A DNA stretch of 49,374 bases, from the NCBI GenBank assembly GCA_016190025.1, contig JACPRG010000029.1, forward strand, positions 1-49,374, written 5' to 3'. Origin of the DNA: Candidatus Tectimicrobiota bacterium (GTDB lineage Bacteria > UBA8248 > JACPRG01). The notes below the pieces were generated by a model that did not search any database, had not been told where the DNA came from, and saw only the letters and a program-made list of their open reading frames with translations. How positions within the stretch are numbered: the first letter of the stretch is position 1; the number at the start of each line of letters is the position of its first letter. Both the position numbers and the translations under genes were made by a program. Below, one piece after another: positions 8,865 through 17,195 of the stretch.

Positions 8865-9374
8865 TTACTCGCGTAAAGAGGGCCTACGACGCCCTCCCCG
8901 CCCCTTGGGCGCCCTGGTGAAGCTCCCTTCTATGGGAATGGCGACCTCCTCCTTGACAGAAGCCAGAACGACGCTGGTCTGGGTCGCCGTCACCCCCTGG
9001 ATGGATCGAATTTTTTCCATCAACAGACGATCCAAGGCTTCCGTGTTTTCAACACGGACTTTCAATATGTAGGCGTGGACCCCTGTCACACGGTGACACT
9101 CCTGGACGGCGGCGAGGGCCTGGATGGCCTGGATGAAGGAGTCGTGAAAGGTGGGAAACTCGATGGAGACATGGATAAAAGCCAGGACGTCTTTCCCGAG
9201 CTTCTTGAAGTCCAAGCGGGCCGCGTAACCCCGGATAATCCCATCGTTTTCGAGTCTCCTGATCCGTTCTCCCACCGAGGGGGGCGTGAGTCCAACCCCT
9301 CTTGCGATCTCCAATCCTGTTGCCCGGGCGTTTTTTTGCAACTCGTTGAGGATGGTGACATCAATGACGTCCAT
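8865..9374 (-). CDS. Lrp/AsnC family transcriptional regulator
   Basis: A 169-residue regulator of standard length. Residues 1-60 form the AsnC-type helix-turn-helix (LDVTILNELQKNAR-like start, then GLTPPSVGERIRRLENDGIIRGYAA), and the rest is the RAM ligand-binding domain (FHDSFIQAIQAL, HRVTGVHAYILKVRVENTEALD). Such proteins form octamers or other oligomers that sense amino acids and adjust the genes next door. It is encoded upstream of, and in the same direction as, the aminotransferase/ALDH unit and divergent from the 2-oxo acid dehydrogenase operon, so it may control one or both. The last ~15 residues are Arg/Gly-rich and not part of the fold. Confidence 0.93.
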   Translation of the reverse strand: MDVIDVTILNELQKNARATGLEIARGVGLTPPSVGERIRRLENDGIIRGYAARLDFKKLGKDVLAFIHVSIEFPTFHDSFIQAIQALAAVQECHRVTGVHAYILKVRVENTEALDRLLMEKIRSIQGVTATQTSVVLASVKEEVAIPIEGSFTRAPKGRGGRRRPSLRE

Positions 9375-9671
9375 TTCCCGCTCCTATTCCAAAGGGGACC
9401 CCTTGCAGGGAGAAACCTTTTGCAATCGCCAAAAATTCAGGCAGCCGGTCGATTTCGTGTGGGGTGGACAATCGGTTTCTTCTCCGGCCCGGATGTTCCC
9501 CAAACAGGGGGTAGACCCAAACCCACCCCGGGGCCTTCGGCCCGGTGTCAAAATCCGTTACACTTATAAAATAATATTGAATACCATAAAATACTTATTT
9601 ATATTTGTAGAATATGGATATTACATTAAAAACATAGAATGATTGTTCTTTTAACCGATGGAGCAGATGTC
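9375..9671. promoter_or_regulatory. Divergent regulatory region, with a strongly AT-rich block
   Basis: This separates the lrp-type gene from the oxo acid dehydrogenase operon. The block from 9549 to 9656 is dominated by A and T (for example CTTATAAAATAATATTG and TATTTATATTTGTAG) inside a GC-rich chromosome. Several sequences could be -10 boxes, but none has an unambiguous -35. AT-rich, bendable DNA is typical of Lrp-bound promoters. Confidence 0.5.
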
Positions 9672-10784
9672 ATGCCCGAGTTCAACCCCACCCTGGAGAC
9701 GGACTCTCTTCAAAACCTGTGGAATCTGGACCTCTCCGCCGACCTTCAAGAGGGTTCCGTCCACTTTGAGGGGCTGAGTGCCAACTGGCGGCCCAAAAAC
9801 CACGACATCCTCCCGCTCAGCCCTTCCGATCACGTTCAACTATACACCTACATGACCCTCCACCGGCGGTTCGAAGAGACCCTGGAAAGACTCTTTCGGC
9901 AGGGCCTCGTCCCGGGAACGGTTTTCTTCGGCCGGGGGAACGAGGCGACGGCGGTCGGGAGCGCTTATGCACTAGGGCCTCGGGACATCCTCTCTCCCCT
10001 TCACCGGAACCTCGGGGCCCGCTTCGTCCGGGGCCAGACCCTGAAGAGGACCATGGCCCAGTTCTTGGGACGGATGGACGGGTACACCCGCGGTCGGGAC
10101 GGCAACGTCCATCACGGCGACCGCTCCCGCCGGATCCTCTCCATGGTGAGTCACCTCGGAACGATGATCCCCATTGCGGCAGGAACGGCCTATGCGGCTT
10201 GCTACCGCAGGGAGGACGCGGTGGCCCTGTCGTTCATTGGAGAGGGGGCGACGAGCACGGGAGACTTTCATGAAGGGATGAATTTCGCCGCCGTCCACCG
10301 CCTCCCCCTCGTCGTTGTCATCGAGAACAACCAGTGGGCATACAAGACGCCGGCTCATCTGGAGTATGCCACGCCCTGCCTGGCCATGCGGGGCCCCGGC
10401 TACGGGATTCCGGGATGGCTGGTGGACGGGACCGATGTCCTGGAAGTCTACGCCGTCTGCCGAGACGCCATCCAGCGCGCGCGGGACGGCAAAGGGCCGA
10501 CGCTCATCGAATCGGTCACGATGCGGCTCTGCGGCCACTCGGTGTACGACCGCTTCCAGGACTACGTCCCGGAGGAGCAACTCAAGGCCTGGGAGGCCCG
10601 AGATCCGATTCAGACCTACGAAGCCTATCTCCTCTCTCAAGGGCTCCACTGCGAGGAGACCCTCAGGGGGATCCGAGAGAAGGTTGGGGCCGAGATCGAG
10701 GAAGCCGTGGAGTTCGCCAAGGCGAGCCCCATCCCGGACCCGAGAGAGGTGGAGGAGGGGGTGTATGCCGACCGTGAAGAATGA
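9672..10784 (+). CDS. 2-oxo acid dehydrogenase E1 component, alpha subunit (branched-chain type)
   Basis: A 370-residue thiamine-diphosphate protein. E1-alpha/beta heterotetramers decarboxylate a 2-oxo acid and hand the acyl group to the lipoyl arm of E2. The TPP/Mg motif is FIGEGATSTGDFHEGMNFAA, closing with ENNQWA. The G-E-G at its start, instead of the G-D-G of pyruvate dehydrogenases, is what branched-chain oxo acid dehydrogenase E1-alpha has. The phosphorylation-loop region RFQDYVPEEQLKAWEARDP is like other bacterial E1-alpha. An ATG at 9639 would add 11 residues but has no ribosome binding site; the ATG used has GGAG at -12. It overlaps the beta gene by 20 bases. Acetoin dehydrogenase AcoA is an alternative. 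Confidence 0.9.
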   Translation: MPEFNPTLETDSLQNLWNLDLSADLQEGSVHFEGLSANWRPKNHDILPLSPSDHVQLYTYMTLHRRFEETLERLFRQGLVPGTVFFGRGNEATAVGSAYALGPRDILSPLHRNLGARFVRGQTLKRTMAQFLGRMDGYTRGRDGNVHHGDRSRRILSMVSHLGTMIPIAAGTAYAACYRREDAVALSFIGEGATSTGDFHEGMNFAAVHRLPLVVVIENNQWAYKTPAHLEYATPCLAMRGPGYGIPGWLVDGTDVLEVYAVCRDAIQRARDGKGPTLIESVTMRLCGHSVYDRFQDYVPEEQLKAWEARDPIQTYEAYLLSQGLHCEETLRGIREKVGAEIEEAVEFAKASPIPDPREVEEGVYADREE

Positions 10785-11835
10785 AATGCCCGTCCTGGAG
10801 GGAAAACCCTCCGCGCCCGCGGTCGGGCGGGAACCCGCGGCCACGACCACCTACCTGGAGGCGATCAGAGAGGCCCTTCGCGGAGAGATGCGCCGTGACC
10901 CGGATGTGTTCATCCTCGGGGAGGACATCGGAATCGGGGGCGGGGCATTCGGCGTCACGAAAGGGTTTTTGCAGGAGTTTGGCCCTCCCCGGGTTCTCGA
11001 CACGCCTTTGGCGGAGTCAGGGTTCATCGGCGTCGCAATCGGGACGGCGATCTTAGGCCTCCGGCCGGTCGTGGAGCTCCAGTTCGCGGACTTCGTGACG
11101 GATGCCTACAAAATGATCGTGGACTTCGCCGCCTGTCATCACTACCACCAGGGCGAACCCCTTCCCCTCACACTCAGGCTCCCTTCGGGTTCCCTCGGGA
11201 GTGCCGGGGCCTTTCATTCCCACAACCCCGAGGGCTGGTTTTTCCATGTCCCGGGCCTGAAGATCGTATCGGCCGCCTCGCCCTACGACGCCAAGGGCCT
11301 CCTCCTGTCAGCCATCCGGGACAACAACCCGGTCCTCTTCTTGGAATACAAAAAGCTCTATCACCTCCCTCCCAACCGGTTTCCCCCGCAGCTCGCCCGT
11401 CCAGTCCCCGAGGAGGATTACACGATCCCCATCGGCAAAGGCCGGGTCCTGAGGGAGGGCAGTGAGTTGACAGTTCTCACGTATGGCCTGACGGTCTTCG
11501 ACGCCCTCGAGGCGGCCCGGCGGGCCGAGGGGGAAGGCCTGGACATCGAGGTCATCGACCTCCGCTCGATCCGCCCCTTCGACCAAACGCTCATCTTGGA
11601 CTCCGTGCGGAAGACGGGCAAAGTCCTCATCGCTCACGAAGACCACTTGACCGGAGGCGTGGGGGCCGAGTGGGCCGCCCGGATTGCCCGGGAGGCTTTC
11701 CACCACCTGGACGCCCCGGTGGAACGCGTGGGGGCCCTTGACGTCCCCATCCCCTTCAGTCCGTCCCTGGAGGCGGCCTTTCTTCCCAATGCCGAGGGGA
11801 TCCTGGCGGCCGTCCATCGGCTCGCGGCGTACTGA
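10765..11835 (+). CDS. 2-oxo acid dehydrogenase E1 component, beta subunit
   Basis: A 356-residue partner of the preceding alpha subunit; it completes the thiamine-binding pocket and forms the E2 docking face. Landmarks include the N-terminal TYLEAIREALRGEMRRDPDVFILGEDIG, the mid-domain LRLPSGS and FLEYKKLYH, and the C-terminal transketolase-like domain with LTYGLTVFDALEAA, IDLRSIRPFD and the HEDHLTGGVGAE loop. Longer upstream readings run through the alpha gene in another frame and are not coding. The start chosen has the strong site GGAGGAGGGGG directly before it, and overlaps the alpha stop, indicating translational coupling. With alpha and the E2 gene four genes further down, only E3 (lipoamide dehydrogenase) is missing from the set and could be supplied from elsewhere in the genome. 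Confidence 0.92.
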   Translation: MPTVKNEMPVLEGKPSAPAVGREPAATTTYLEAIREALRGEMRRDPDVFILGEDIGIGGGAFGVTKGFLQEFGPPRVLDTPLAESGFIGVAIGTAILGLRPVVELQFADFVTDAYKMIVDFAACHHYHQGEPLPLTLRLPSGSLGSAGAFHSHNPEGWFFHVPGLKIVSAASPYDAKGLLLSAIRDNNPVLFLEYKKLYHLPPNRFPPQLARPVPEEDYTIPIGKGRVLREGSELTVLTYGLTVFDALEAARRAEGEGLDIEVIDLRSIRPFDQTLILDSVRKTGKVLIAHEDHLTGGVGAEWAARIAREAFHHLDAPVERVGALDVPIPFSPSLEAAFLPNAEGILAAVHRLAAY

Positions 11836-11898
11836 GACGCAACGCGCAGGGGGGATGTCAAGGCTTTCGAGTCCATCGGCAAGGGGAGGACGACCCAG

Positions 11899-12360
11899 AT
11901 GGCTTCGCTGAGGCACGCCGCTGTATGCACCCAGGACATGGGGGAGACGCTGGAGTTCTATCTCAAGGTCTTCGGCTTCAAGGTCGTCAAGCGCGTGGAC
12001 CACGAGGACTTCGAGGACGTCTTCCTCAGCGACGGGACGAGCAGCATCGCTCTCCTCCGCTACAAGTCGCAACAGGCGGCGAAGATCTGGACCGTTGGCC
12101 CCCCGATCCGGATGGTCGGCCTCGATCACCTGGGCGTCCTCGTGGACGACCCCGAGGAGGTCAAGGATCGCCTGAAGGAATTCGGTGCCCCTATCCAGGA
12201 CATGCCCGACCGATACAAGGGCCTGGGTCTCTCGGTTCCCTTCAAGACGCGGGACCCGAATGGCGTCCTCCTCGATGTCGCCCCCATCTGGCCCGGCATC
12301 GAGCGGGAGCGGATCGAGCTCGAGACCGCCTCCCTTGGGGACCGAGACCGCCAACGCTGA
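11899..12360 (+). CDS. VOC (glyoxalase/methylmalonyl-CoA epimerase-like) protein
   Basis: A 153-residue protein with two beta-alpha-beta-beta-beta modules of the vicinal oxygen chelate superfamily. The first begins LRHAAVCTQDMGETLEFYLKV and the second VGLDHLGVLVDDPEEVKDRL, ending in TRDPNGVLLDVAP. His residues in RHAAV and LDHLG are plausible metal ligands; the last ligand position, usually Glu in DPDGN.IEL, is Asp here. VOC proteins include glyoxalase I, epimerases of methylmalonyl-CoA and ring-cleaving dioxygenases. In an operon of acyl-CoA enzymes an epimerase or a lyase is more likely than a dioxygenase, but the true reaction is unknown. It is 63 bases after E1-beta and 58 before the thiolase-like gene. 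Confidence 0.8.
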   Translation: MASLRHAAVCTQDMGETLEFYLKVFGFKVVKRVDHEDFEDVFLSDGTSSIALLRYKSQQAAKIWTVGPPIRMVGLDHLGVLVDDPEEVKDRLKEFGAPIQDMPDRYKGLGLSVPFKTRDPNGVLLDVAPIWPGIERERIELETASLGDRDRQR

Positions 12361-12418
12361 GGGCAAAGGCGCTGGTTGCGCGTCCTGTCGCCTTCACAGA
12401 GATCCGGGATTGTCGAAG

Positions 12419-13714
12419 ATGCGAAAGGTCTTCATGGTCGCGGGAGGCGTGACGAAGTTCGCCAAGGCCATCCCCGAAAAATCATTCCAGTTTCTGGTGA
12501 AGGAGGCCTTTGACGCGGCTCTGGCCGACGTCCCGAAACTGGATCCCGCCCGCATCGACGGCTCGGTCGCCTCCTATTTCTCCGACCACTTCACGAGGCA
12601 GCTCAAGGCCGCGAGCATGGTCCAGGACTATCTCGGCCTCTGCCCGAGGCCCTCCAAACGCATCGAAGGGGGAGGCGCCACCGGGGGTCTGTGCTTTCAG
12701 GCGGCCTATGAGGCCGTGGCCTCCGGCCGCATGAACCTCTGCCTCGCCTTCGGCTTCGAGGTCATGTCTCACGTCAACACCTGGAAGGGCAATGAGTTCA
12801 TCGCCCTCGCCTCGGACACCAATTTCGACTACCCCGTCGGCGGGTTTTATTCGGGCTACTACGCCATGATGGTCGTCCGGCATATGCACGAGTTCGGAAC
12901 CACGGTCGAGCAGATGGCCAAGGTCTCCATCAAGAACCACAAGAACGCACGCCACAACCCGTACGCCCAAAGCCCTCTGGACCTCACCGTGGAGGAGGTC
13001 CGGTCCTCCCCCATGGTCGCCTATCCCCTCACCATGCTCGACATCTGCACAATGAGCGACGGGGCTGCGGTGGCCCTCCTGGCGGAAGAGGAGACAGCCT
13101 TCCAGCTCACGGACCGCCCGGTCCTCATCACCGGCGTCGGGACTGGCACCGACGCCATGCGCATGGCAGACCGGCCCCACGGGGAGGTTATTCTCCTGCC
13201 TCACGAGGACCCCAACGACTACAAGGCCCTCAAATATCCCGGGGTTCACTCCTTTCGGGCGGGGAGGATGGCCGCCAAGCAGGCCTACGGGACGGCGGGG
13301 ATCCAGGAGCCGCTCAAAGAGCTCGACTTCATCGAGCTCCACGACGCCTACACCTCTTCAGAGATCCAGACCTATGAGGACCTGGGCCTTTGCCGGTACG
13401 GCGCAGGGGGAGCCTTCATCGACTCCCTGCCCCTGGACCGGAGGACCGGAAGGCTCCCTCGGGCGAATCCCATCCTGGGAGGAGAGGGGGGCGTTTACGT
13501 CAACCCGAGCGGGGGGCTTCTCGCCTGCGGCCACCCAGTGGGGGCCAGCGGTCTGATGCAGGCCGTCTTCGCCCTCTGGCAGCTCCAGGGACGCATCGCC
13601 GAGAAGTTCGGCGACGACGCACTGCAGGTACCCGGCGCGAAGCGCGGCCTCATCCACAGCCACGCCGGGACGGGCACCTACGTGACGGTCACAATCCTGG
13701 AGGCCGTGTCATGA
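12419..13714 (+). CDS. Thiolase-like protein lacking the nucleophilic cysteine (possible aldolase)
   Basis: A 431-residue protein of the SCP2-type thiolase family. The general fold motifs are there: SIKNHKNARHNPYA, TMSDGAAVALL, the HDAYTSSEIQTYEDLG loop and GLLACGHPVGASG with its His. However, at the site where thiolases have the acyl-accepting Cys (EGACASGG in the paralogue at 17162), it has EGGGATGG, with Gly86 in the Cys position. A Cys occurs six residues later (Cys92), probably outside the correct geometry. Proteins of this kind that pair with a DUF35 protein include the Ltp2-type retro-aldolases of steroid side-chain degradation, which do not use a cysteine. A retro-aldol or Claisen-like C-C cleavage of a hydroxyacyl-CoA is thus plausible. 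The stop overlaps the DUF35 start by 4 bases (ATGA), which supports an obligate complex. Confidence 0.85.
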   Translation: MRKVFMVAGGVTKFAKAIPEKSFQFLVKEAFDAALADVPKLDPARIDGSVASYFSDHFTRQLKAASMVQDYLGLCPRPSKRIEGGGATGGLCFQAAYEAVASGRMNLCLAFGFEVMSHVNTWKGNEFIALASDTNFDYPVGGFYSGYYAMMVVRHMHEFGTTVEQMAKVSIKNHKNARHNPYAQSPLDLTVEEVRSSPMVAYPLTMLDICTMSDGAAVALLAEEETAFQLTDRPVLITGVGTGTDAMRMADRPHGEVILLPHEDPNDYKALKYPGVHSFRAGRMAAKQAYGTAGIQEPLKELDFIELHDAYTSSEIQTYEDLGLCRYGAGGAFIDSLPLDRRTGRLPRANPILGGEGGVYVNPSGGLLACGHPVGASGLMQAVFALWQLQGRIAEKFGDDALQVPGAKRGLIHSHAGTGTYVTVTILEAVS

Positions 13715-14409
13715 CAGAGAGAAGGGGTACGAGGGGGCGCCGAACCCGCAAACCGGAAGGGTGCCCTGAGAAGGTCCTCGCGTCGCGCGCAACGGAAGCG
13801 CCGCGGGCGGCGAGTCCCGCCGACAGGCTTCCCGAGACAGATGAGGGGGCGGTCCTGTTCAACGTCCCGCTTCCGAAGGACCCGGCGACGTTTCGGGACC
13901 TTCCGCCGATCCTCATCAAGTGGCCCTATCAGGTGGACTACATCCACAGCTACGCCCAGGACTCCCCCTTTTTTGCCGGACTCGCCAACGGAAGGCTTCT
14001 CGGCACCTATTGCCCGAACTGCGCCTACAAGTACGCCACCCCGAGAGGCCACTGCATGTACTGCGGGAAGAGAACGGAGTGGTTCGATCTCCCGCTGGAG
14101 GGTCGGGTCCACACCTGGACGACCTGCCACTTCGGAAGTGAGGCCTTCCTGCCCGAGACCCCTTTTAACCTCATCCTGGTCGAGTTCGACGGCGTGGACA
14201 CGCTGTTCCTCTCGCGCCTCGTGGGGGTCGGGCAGGAGGACATTCGGATCGGCACGAAGGTGCGGGCGAGATTTCGGCGGAACTCCAAGTTCGACCCGAC
14301 CGACGTCTATTTTGTCCCGGCGGAAGGGCCGAGGGACAGCCGGTTCGTCGCGCCGGAGACCCTGAGCGCCTCGGCGCTCGGGGCCCCGCGAAACCGAGTC
14401 TCAAGATGA
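13711..14409 (+). CDS. DUF35 (Zn-ribbon/OB-fold) partner of the thiolase-like protein
   Basis: A 232-residue protein. After a long, Arg/Pro-rich, probably disordered N-terminus (about residues 1-60) comes a helix, then the rubredoxin-like Zn ribbon TYCPNCAYKYATPRGHCMYCGK, with four Cys in two C-x2-C pairs, and an OB fold (GRVHTWTTCH, FNLILVEFDGVDTLFLSRL). DUF35 proteins bind acyl-CoA and hold thiolase-like partners; examples are archaeal thiolase/HMG-CoA synthase complexes, BbsA of toluene degradation and the DUF35 domain of ChsH2 with Ltp2. It is translationally coupled on both sides: its ATG overlaps the stop of the thiolase-like gene and its stop overlaps the ATG of the dehydrogenase. The N-terminal extension is longer than in the second DUF35 protein of this window. 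Confidence 0.88.
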   Translation: MTERRGTRGRRTRKPEGCPEKVLASRATEAPRAASPADRLPETDEGAVLFNVPLPKDPATFRDLPPILIKWPYQVDYIHSYAQDSPFFAGLANGRLLGTYCPNCAYKYATPRGHCMYCGKRTEWFDLPLEGRVHTWTTCHFGSEAFLPETPFNLILVEFDGVDTLFLSRLVGVGQEDIRIGTKVRARFRRNSKFDPTDVYFVPAEGPRDSRFVAPETLSASALGAPRNRVSR

Positions 14410-15581
14410 TGTCCTTTTACGCGGAAGACCAGCGTCGGACCCTCGACGCCCTCTTCGGGGGGGACTGCCCCTACCACCAAGTCCTTCAGGAATTCGGGAG
14501 ATTCGTGGAGAAGGTCATCCTCCCCCTGGCCCCCCGCCTCGATGCGACCCGCGAGTTCCCCCGGGAGAGCTGGCAGCGACTGAGGGAACAGGGATTTTTC
14601 GCGATGCCTTTTCCCGAATGGGCGGGGGGCCTCGGCCTGCCTTTTGTGGTTTATATCTGCGCCCTTGAACTCCTGGCGAAAGGGTGCGCCTCGACGGCCC
14701 TTTCGGCCGCCATCCACGGTACGGTCACCCAGGGGGTCCTCGACTTCGGGCGAGAAGCCCTTCGGAAGACCTTCCTCCAGAGAATGGTGACAGGGGAACT
14801 GGTCTCGGCCTTTGCGCTCACCGAGCCCGAAAGCGGGAGCGACGCGGCGGCCCTGAAGACGAGGGCTTACAATTCCGAGTGCTCCTATCGCCTGGTGGGC
14901 TCAAAGAGCTTTGTCACCAACGCCGGGGTGGCCGACCTGTACTTCGTCTTCGCCCGGGCCGAAAAGGGGATCAGCGCGTTCCTGGTCCACCGGGAGGACG
15001 GAGGGCTCGAAGTGGGGGGTCTCATCGAGAAGCTGGGGGTCCGGGGCTCTCCGACGGGGCTCCTCTACTTCCGCGACTGTCGGGTGCCGAAGGAGCGCCT
15101 CGTGGGAGTGGAAGGGGAGGGCGAGCGCTATTTCAAGGCGATGCTGAACGGAGGCCGAATCACGATCGCCGCCATCAGCGTGGGAATCGCTCAGGCCGCC
15201 TACGAAAAGGCGATCCGGTACACCCTGGAGCGCAGGCAGTTCGGCTGCCCCCTCTTCGATTTCCAGATGACCCAGGACAAGCTCGCGACACTGAGCACCC
15301 GGATCGCGGCCGCGCGAAAGCTCACCTACCACGCCGCCGCCCTGAGGCATCGGACCGAGGATTTCGCCCTGGAGGCCTCCCAGGCCAAGCTCTTCGCGGC
15401 AGAGGTGTCCCAGCGGGTTTCCCTCGAGGCCGTCCAAATCCACGGAGGGATGGGGTACGCAGATGAATCGGGCGTCCACCGCCACGTCCGGGACGCCCTC
15501 CTGATGTCCATCGGCGAGGGAACCTCCGAGATCCAGAAGATCCTCATCGCCCATCTGGACCGCAAGCGATACGGTCTCTAG
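14406..15581 (+). CDS. Acyl-CoA dehydrogenase
   Basis: A 391-residue flavoprotein of the short/branched-chain acyl-CoA dehydrogenase type, which forms an alpha,beta-double bond and passes electrons to electron-transfer flavoprotein. The three family blocks are present: AFALTEPESGSDAAAL (FAD/substrate), the linker GSKSFVTNAG, and the C-terminal helix bundle with RQFGCPLFDFQMTQDKLA and IHGGMGYADE. The Glu in IGEGTSEIQ occupies the catalytic-base position used by short- and medium-chain enzymes. The start codon overlaps the DUF35 stop. In an operon with an oxo acid dehydrogenase it probably oxidises the acyl-CoA made by that complex, for example a branched-chain or a short acyl-CoA. I could not assign a chain length. 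Confidence 0.92.
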   Translation: MMSFYAEDQRRTLDALFGGDCPYHQVLQEFGRFVEKVILPLAPRLDATREFPRESWQRLREQGFFAMPFPEWAGGLGLPFVVYICALELLAKGCASTALSAAIHGTVTQGVLDFGREALRKTFLQRMVTGELVSAFALTEPESGSDAAALKTRAYNSECSYRLVGSKSFVTNAGVADLYFVFARAEKGISAFLVHREDGGLEVGGLIEKLGVRGSPTGLLYFRDCRVPKERLVGVEGEGERYFKAMLNGGRITIAAISVGIAQAAYEKAIRYTLERRQFGCPLFDFQMTQDKLATLSTRIAAARKLTYHAAALRHRTEDFALEASQAKLFAAEVSQRVSLEAVQIHGGMGYADESGVHRHVRDALLMSIGEGTSEIQKILIAHLDRKRYGL

Positions 15582-15595
15582 GAAGGAATGGATCC

Positions 15596-16819
15596 GTGCC
15601 GATCGCCCGCGTCCCGATGCCACAGATGGGAAGCAGCGTCCACAGCGGCACGGTGATCGAGTGGCTGAGGAAGGAGGGCGACGAGGTTCGAAAGGGAGAA
15701 CCCCTTCTCGTGGCCCAGAGCGAGAAGGTGGAGTTCGAGGTCGAGGCCCCCTATTCGGGCCGCCTCGCCCGGGTCCTGGCGGCGGCCGATGCAACGGTCC
15801 CGGTGGGAGAGGCCGTCGCCCTGATCGAGACCCAAGAGGCCGTCCCGCCCGAGGGGAAACCCCCTCCGGAGACGGCCCGCGAGCCGGACAGGGGGCAACC
15901 GGCCGCCGAGGGGAGGCATGGATTTCTCTCCCCCCGAGTGAAGCGTCTCGCCGCCGAGGCCGGCGTAGGGCTTGAGGAACTCTCAAGGATTCCCGGAACC
16001 GGCTCGGGAGGGCGCGTCACCGAGGAAGACCTGAGGAGGTATCTGGGAGTGCGGTCCGCGGGCGGGGTCTCGGACGCGGACTTCCCCCCCGACGAGGCCG
16101 AGCGGGTTCCCCTCACCCCCATGCGCCGGAAGATCGCCCAGCGGATGGCCGAGAGCGTCCGGACCATCCCCCAGTACACCACCTTCGACGCGGCCGATGT
16201 CTCCGCCATCGTCGCGTGGCGCAAGGGGCACGGGGAAAAATTCCTCGCCCGGACGGGCGTCCCCCTGACCTATACCCCTTTCGTCGCCCGGGCTGTCGTC
16301 TCGGCCCTGCTGGAGCCGGAGTTCAAGGCCCTGAACAGCCGCTGGACAGAGGAGGCCATCTTCCTGTTCAGATCCGTCCATCTCGGGTTCGCGGTCGCCC
16401 TGGAGGAAGGCCTGATCGTCCCGGTTGCCCGAGGGGCGGAAAAGCTGGGCTTCATCGACCTCTGCCGGAGTCTCCAGCTTCTGGCGGACCGGGCCCGGCA
16501 GGGGACGCTTCGACCCGAGGAGGCGGCGGGAGGGAGCTTCACCCTCACGAACGTAGGCGCCACGGGGAGCCTCTTCGCCACCCCACTGATCAACCCCCCC
16601 GAGGTGGCCATCCTCGGGATCGGGGCGATTCAAAAGCAGTTGGTGGTTCTCAGGGACGACTCGACGGCGATCCGCGACCGGATGGGGCTTTCCCTCACAG
16701 CGGACCACCGGGTCGTGGACGGATGGGTGGCCGCCAGGTTCAACCGGGCGGTCTGCGAGCGGCTGGAGGGCTTCGACTTCGCCGAGTTGAACGCCGTCGT
16801 GACAGGGGAGAAACCCTGA
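15596..16819 (+). CDS. 2-oxo acid dehydrogenase E2 component (lipoyl acyltransferase)
   Basis: A 407-residue E2 with the complete domain order. There is one lipoyl domain (about 1-80, with the lipoylated Lys44 in QSEKVEFEV instead of the usual TDK), an acidic Pro-rich linker, an E3/E1-binding domain (FLSPRVKRLAAEAGV...IPGTGSGGRVTEEDL) and the catalytic domain. The catalytic domain starts with LTPMRRKIAQRMAES and carries the active-site His and Asp in TADHRVVDGW. It transfers the acyl group from E1 to CoA and forms the core of the complex. The start is GTG after AGGAAGG; an ATG eight bases upstream is out of frame. It closes the operon and converges on a second DUF35 gene 7 bases away. Substrate presumably that of the E1 genes four places upstream. 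Confidence 0.93.
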   Translation: MPIARVPMPQMGSSVHSGTVIEWLRKEGDEVRKGEPLLVAQSEKVEFEVEAPYSGRLARVLAAADATVPVGEAVALIETQEAVPPEGKPPPETAREPDRGQPAAEGRHGFLSPRVKRLAAEAGVGLEELSRIPGTGSGGRVTEEDLRRYLGVRSAGGVSDADFPPDEAERVPLTPMRRKIAQRMAESVRTIPQYTTFDAADVSAIVAWRKGHGEKFLARTGVPLTYTPFVARAVVSALLEPEFKALNSRWTEEAIFLFRSVHLGFAVALEEGLIVPVARGAEKLGFIDLCRSLQLLADRARQGTLRPEEAAGGSFTLTNVGATGSLFATPLINPPEVAILGIGAIQKQLVVLRDDSTAIRDRMGLSLTADHRVVDGWVAARFNRAVCERLEGFDFAELNAVVTGEKP

Positions 16820-16826
16820 CCGACGC

Positions 16827-17195
16827 TCAGCCCACAAGGCGGAAAAGCAGCCCGCTTTCATCGACGGACTCGATCCCGACCGGCGCCCCTATGGCAGGCT
16901 GTGTGGAGGCCTCCGCAACGAGTCGTCCCATCACGCGATGGCCCTCGTCGAGATCCACCAGGACCAACCAGTAAGGGGGGGCCGCCTGGAAGAGGCGCGC
17001 TGGAACATGGACGCGCGTGTAGGAGTAGAGCCTCCCCTTGCCGGAAAGGGACAGCGTCTCAACGCCGGTGGAGCCGCATGCGGGGCACTCTCCTGCGCCC
17101 TCGCGCTTCCCGGAAAAGACGCGAAGGGCGCCGCACGTCCTGCAGATGCGCGCGTCCGGTCTCAAGCCCTTCTCCCCAGGATCGTGACGACGCAC
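16827..17195 (-). CDS. DUF35 (Zn-ribbon/OB-fold) acyl-CoA-associated protein
   Basis: A compact 122-residue protein with a Zn ribbon (CRTCGALRVF..GECPACG) at residues 18-41 and an OB fold after it (GKGRLYSYTRVHVP, YWLVLVDLDEGHRVMGRL). This is the standard small DUF35 protein that works with an SCP2-type thiolase. The gene starts inside the end of the thiolase gene upstream (34-base overlap in another frame), so the two are translated together. The Zn ribbon brings the acyl-CoA pantetheine near the thiolase active site in the solved archaeal complexes. It is distinct from the longer DUF35 protein in the opposing operon. An alternative start a few codons inside would shorten the overlap. Confidence 0.85.
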   Translation of the reverse strand: MRRHDPGEKGLRPDARICRTCGALRVFSGKREGAGECPACGSTGVETLSLSGKGRLYSYTRVHVPARLFQAAPPYWLVLVDLDEGHRVMGRLVAEASTQPAIGAPVGIESVDESGLLFRLVG

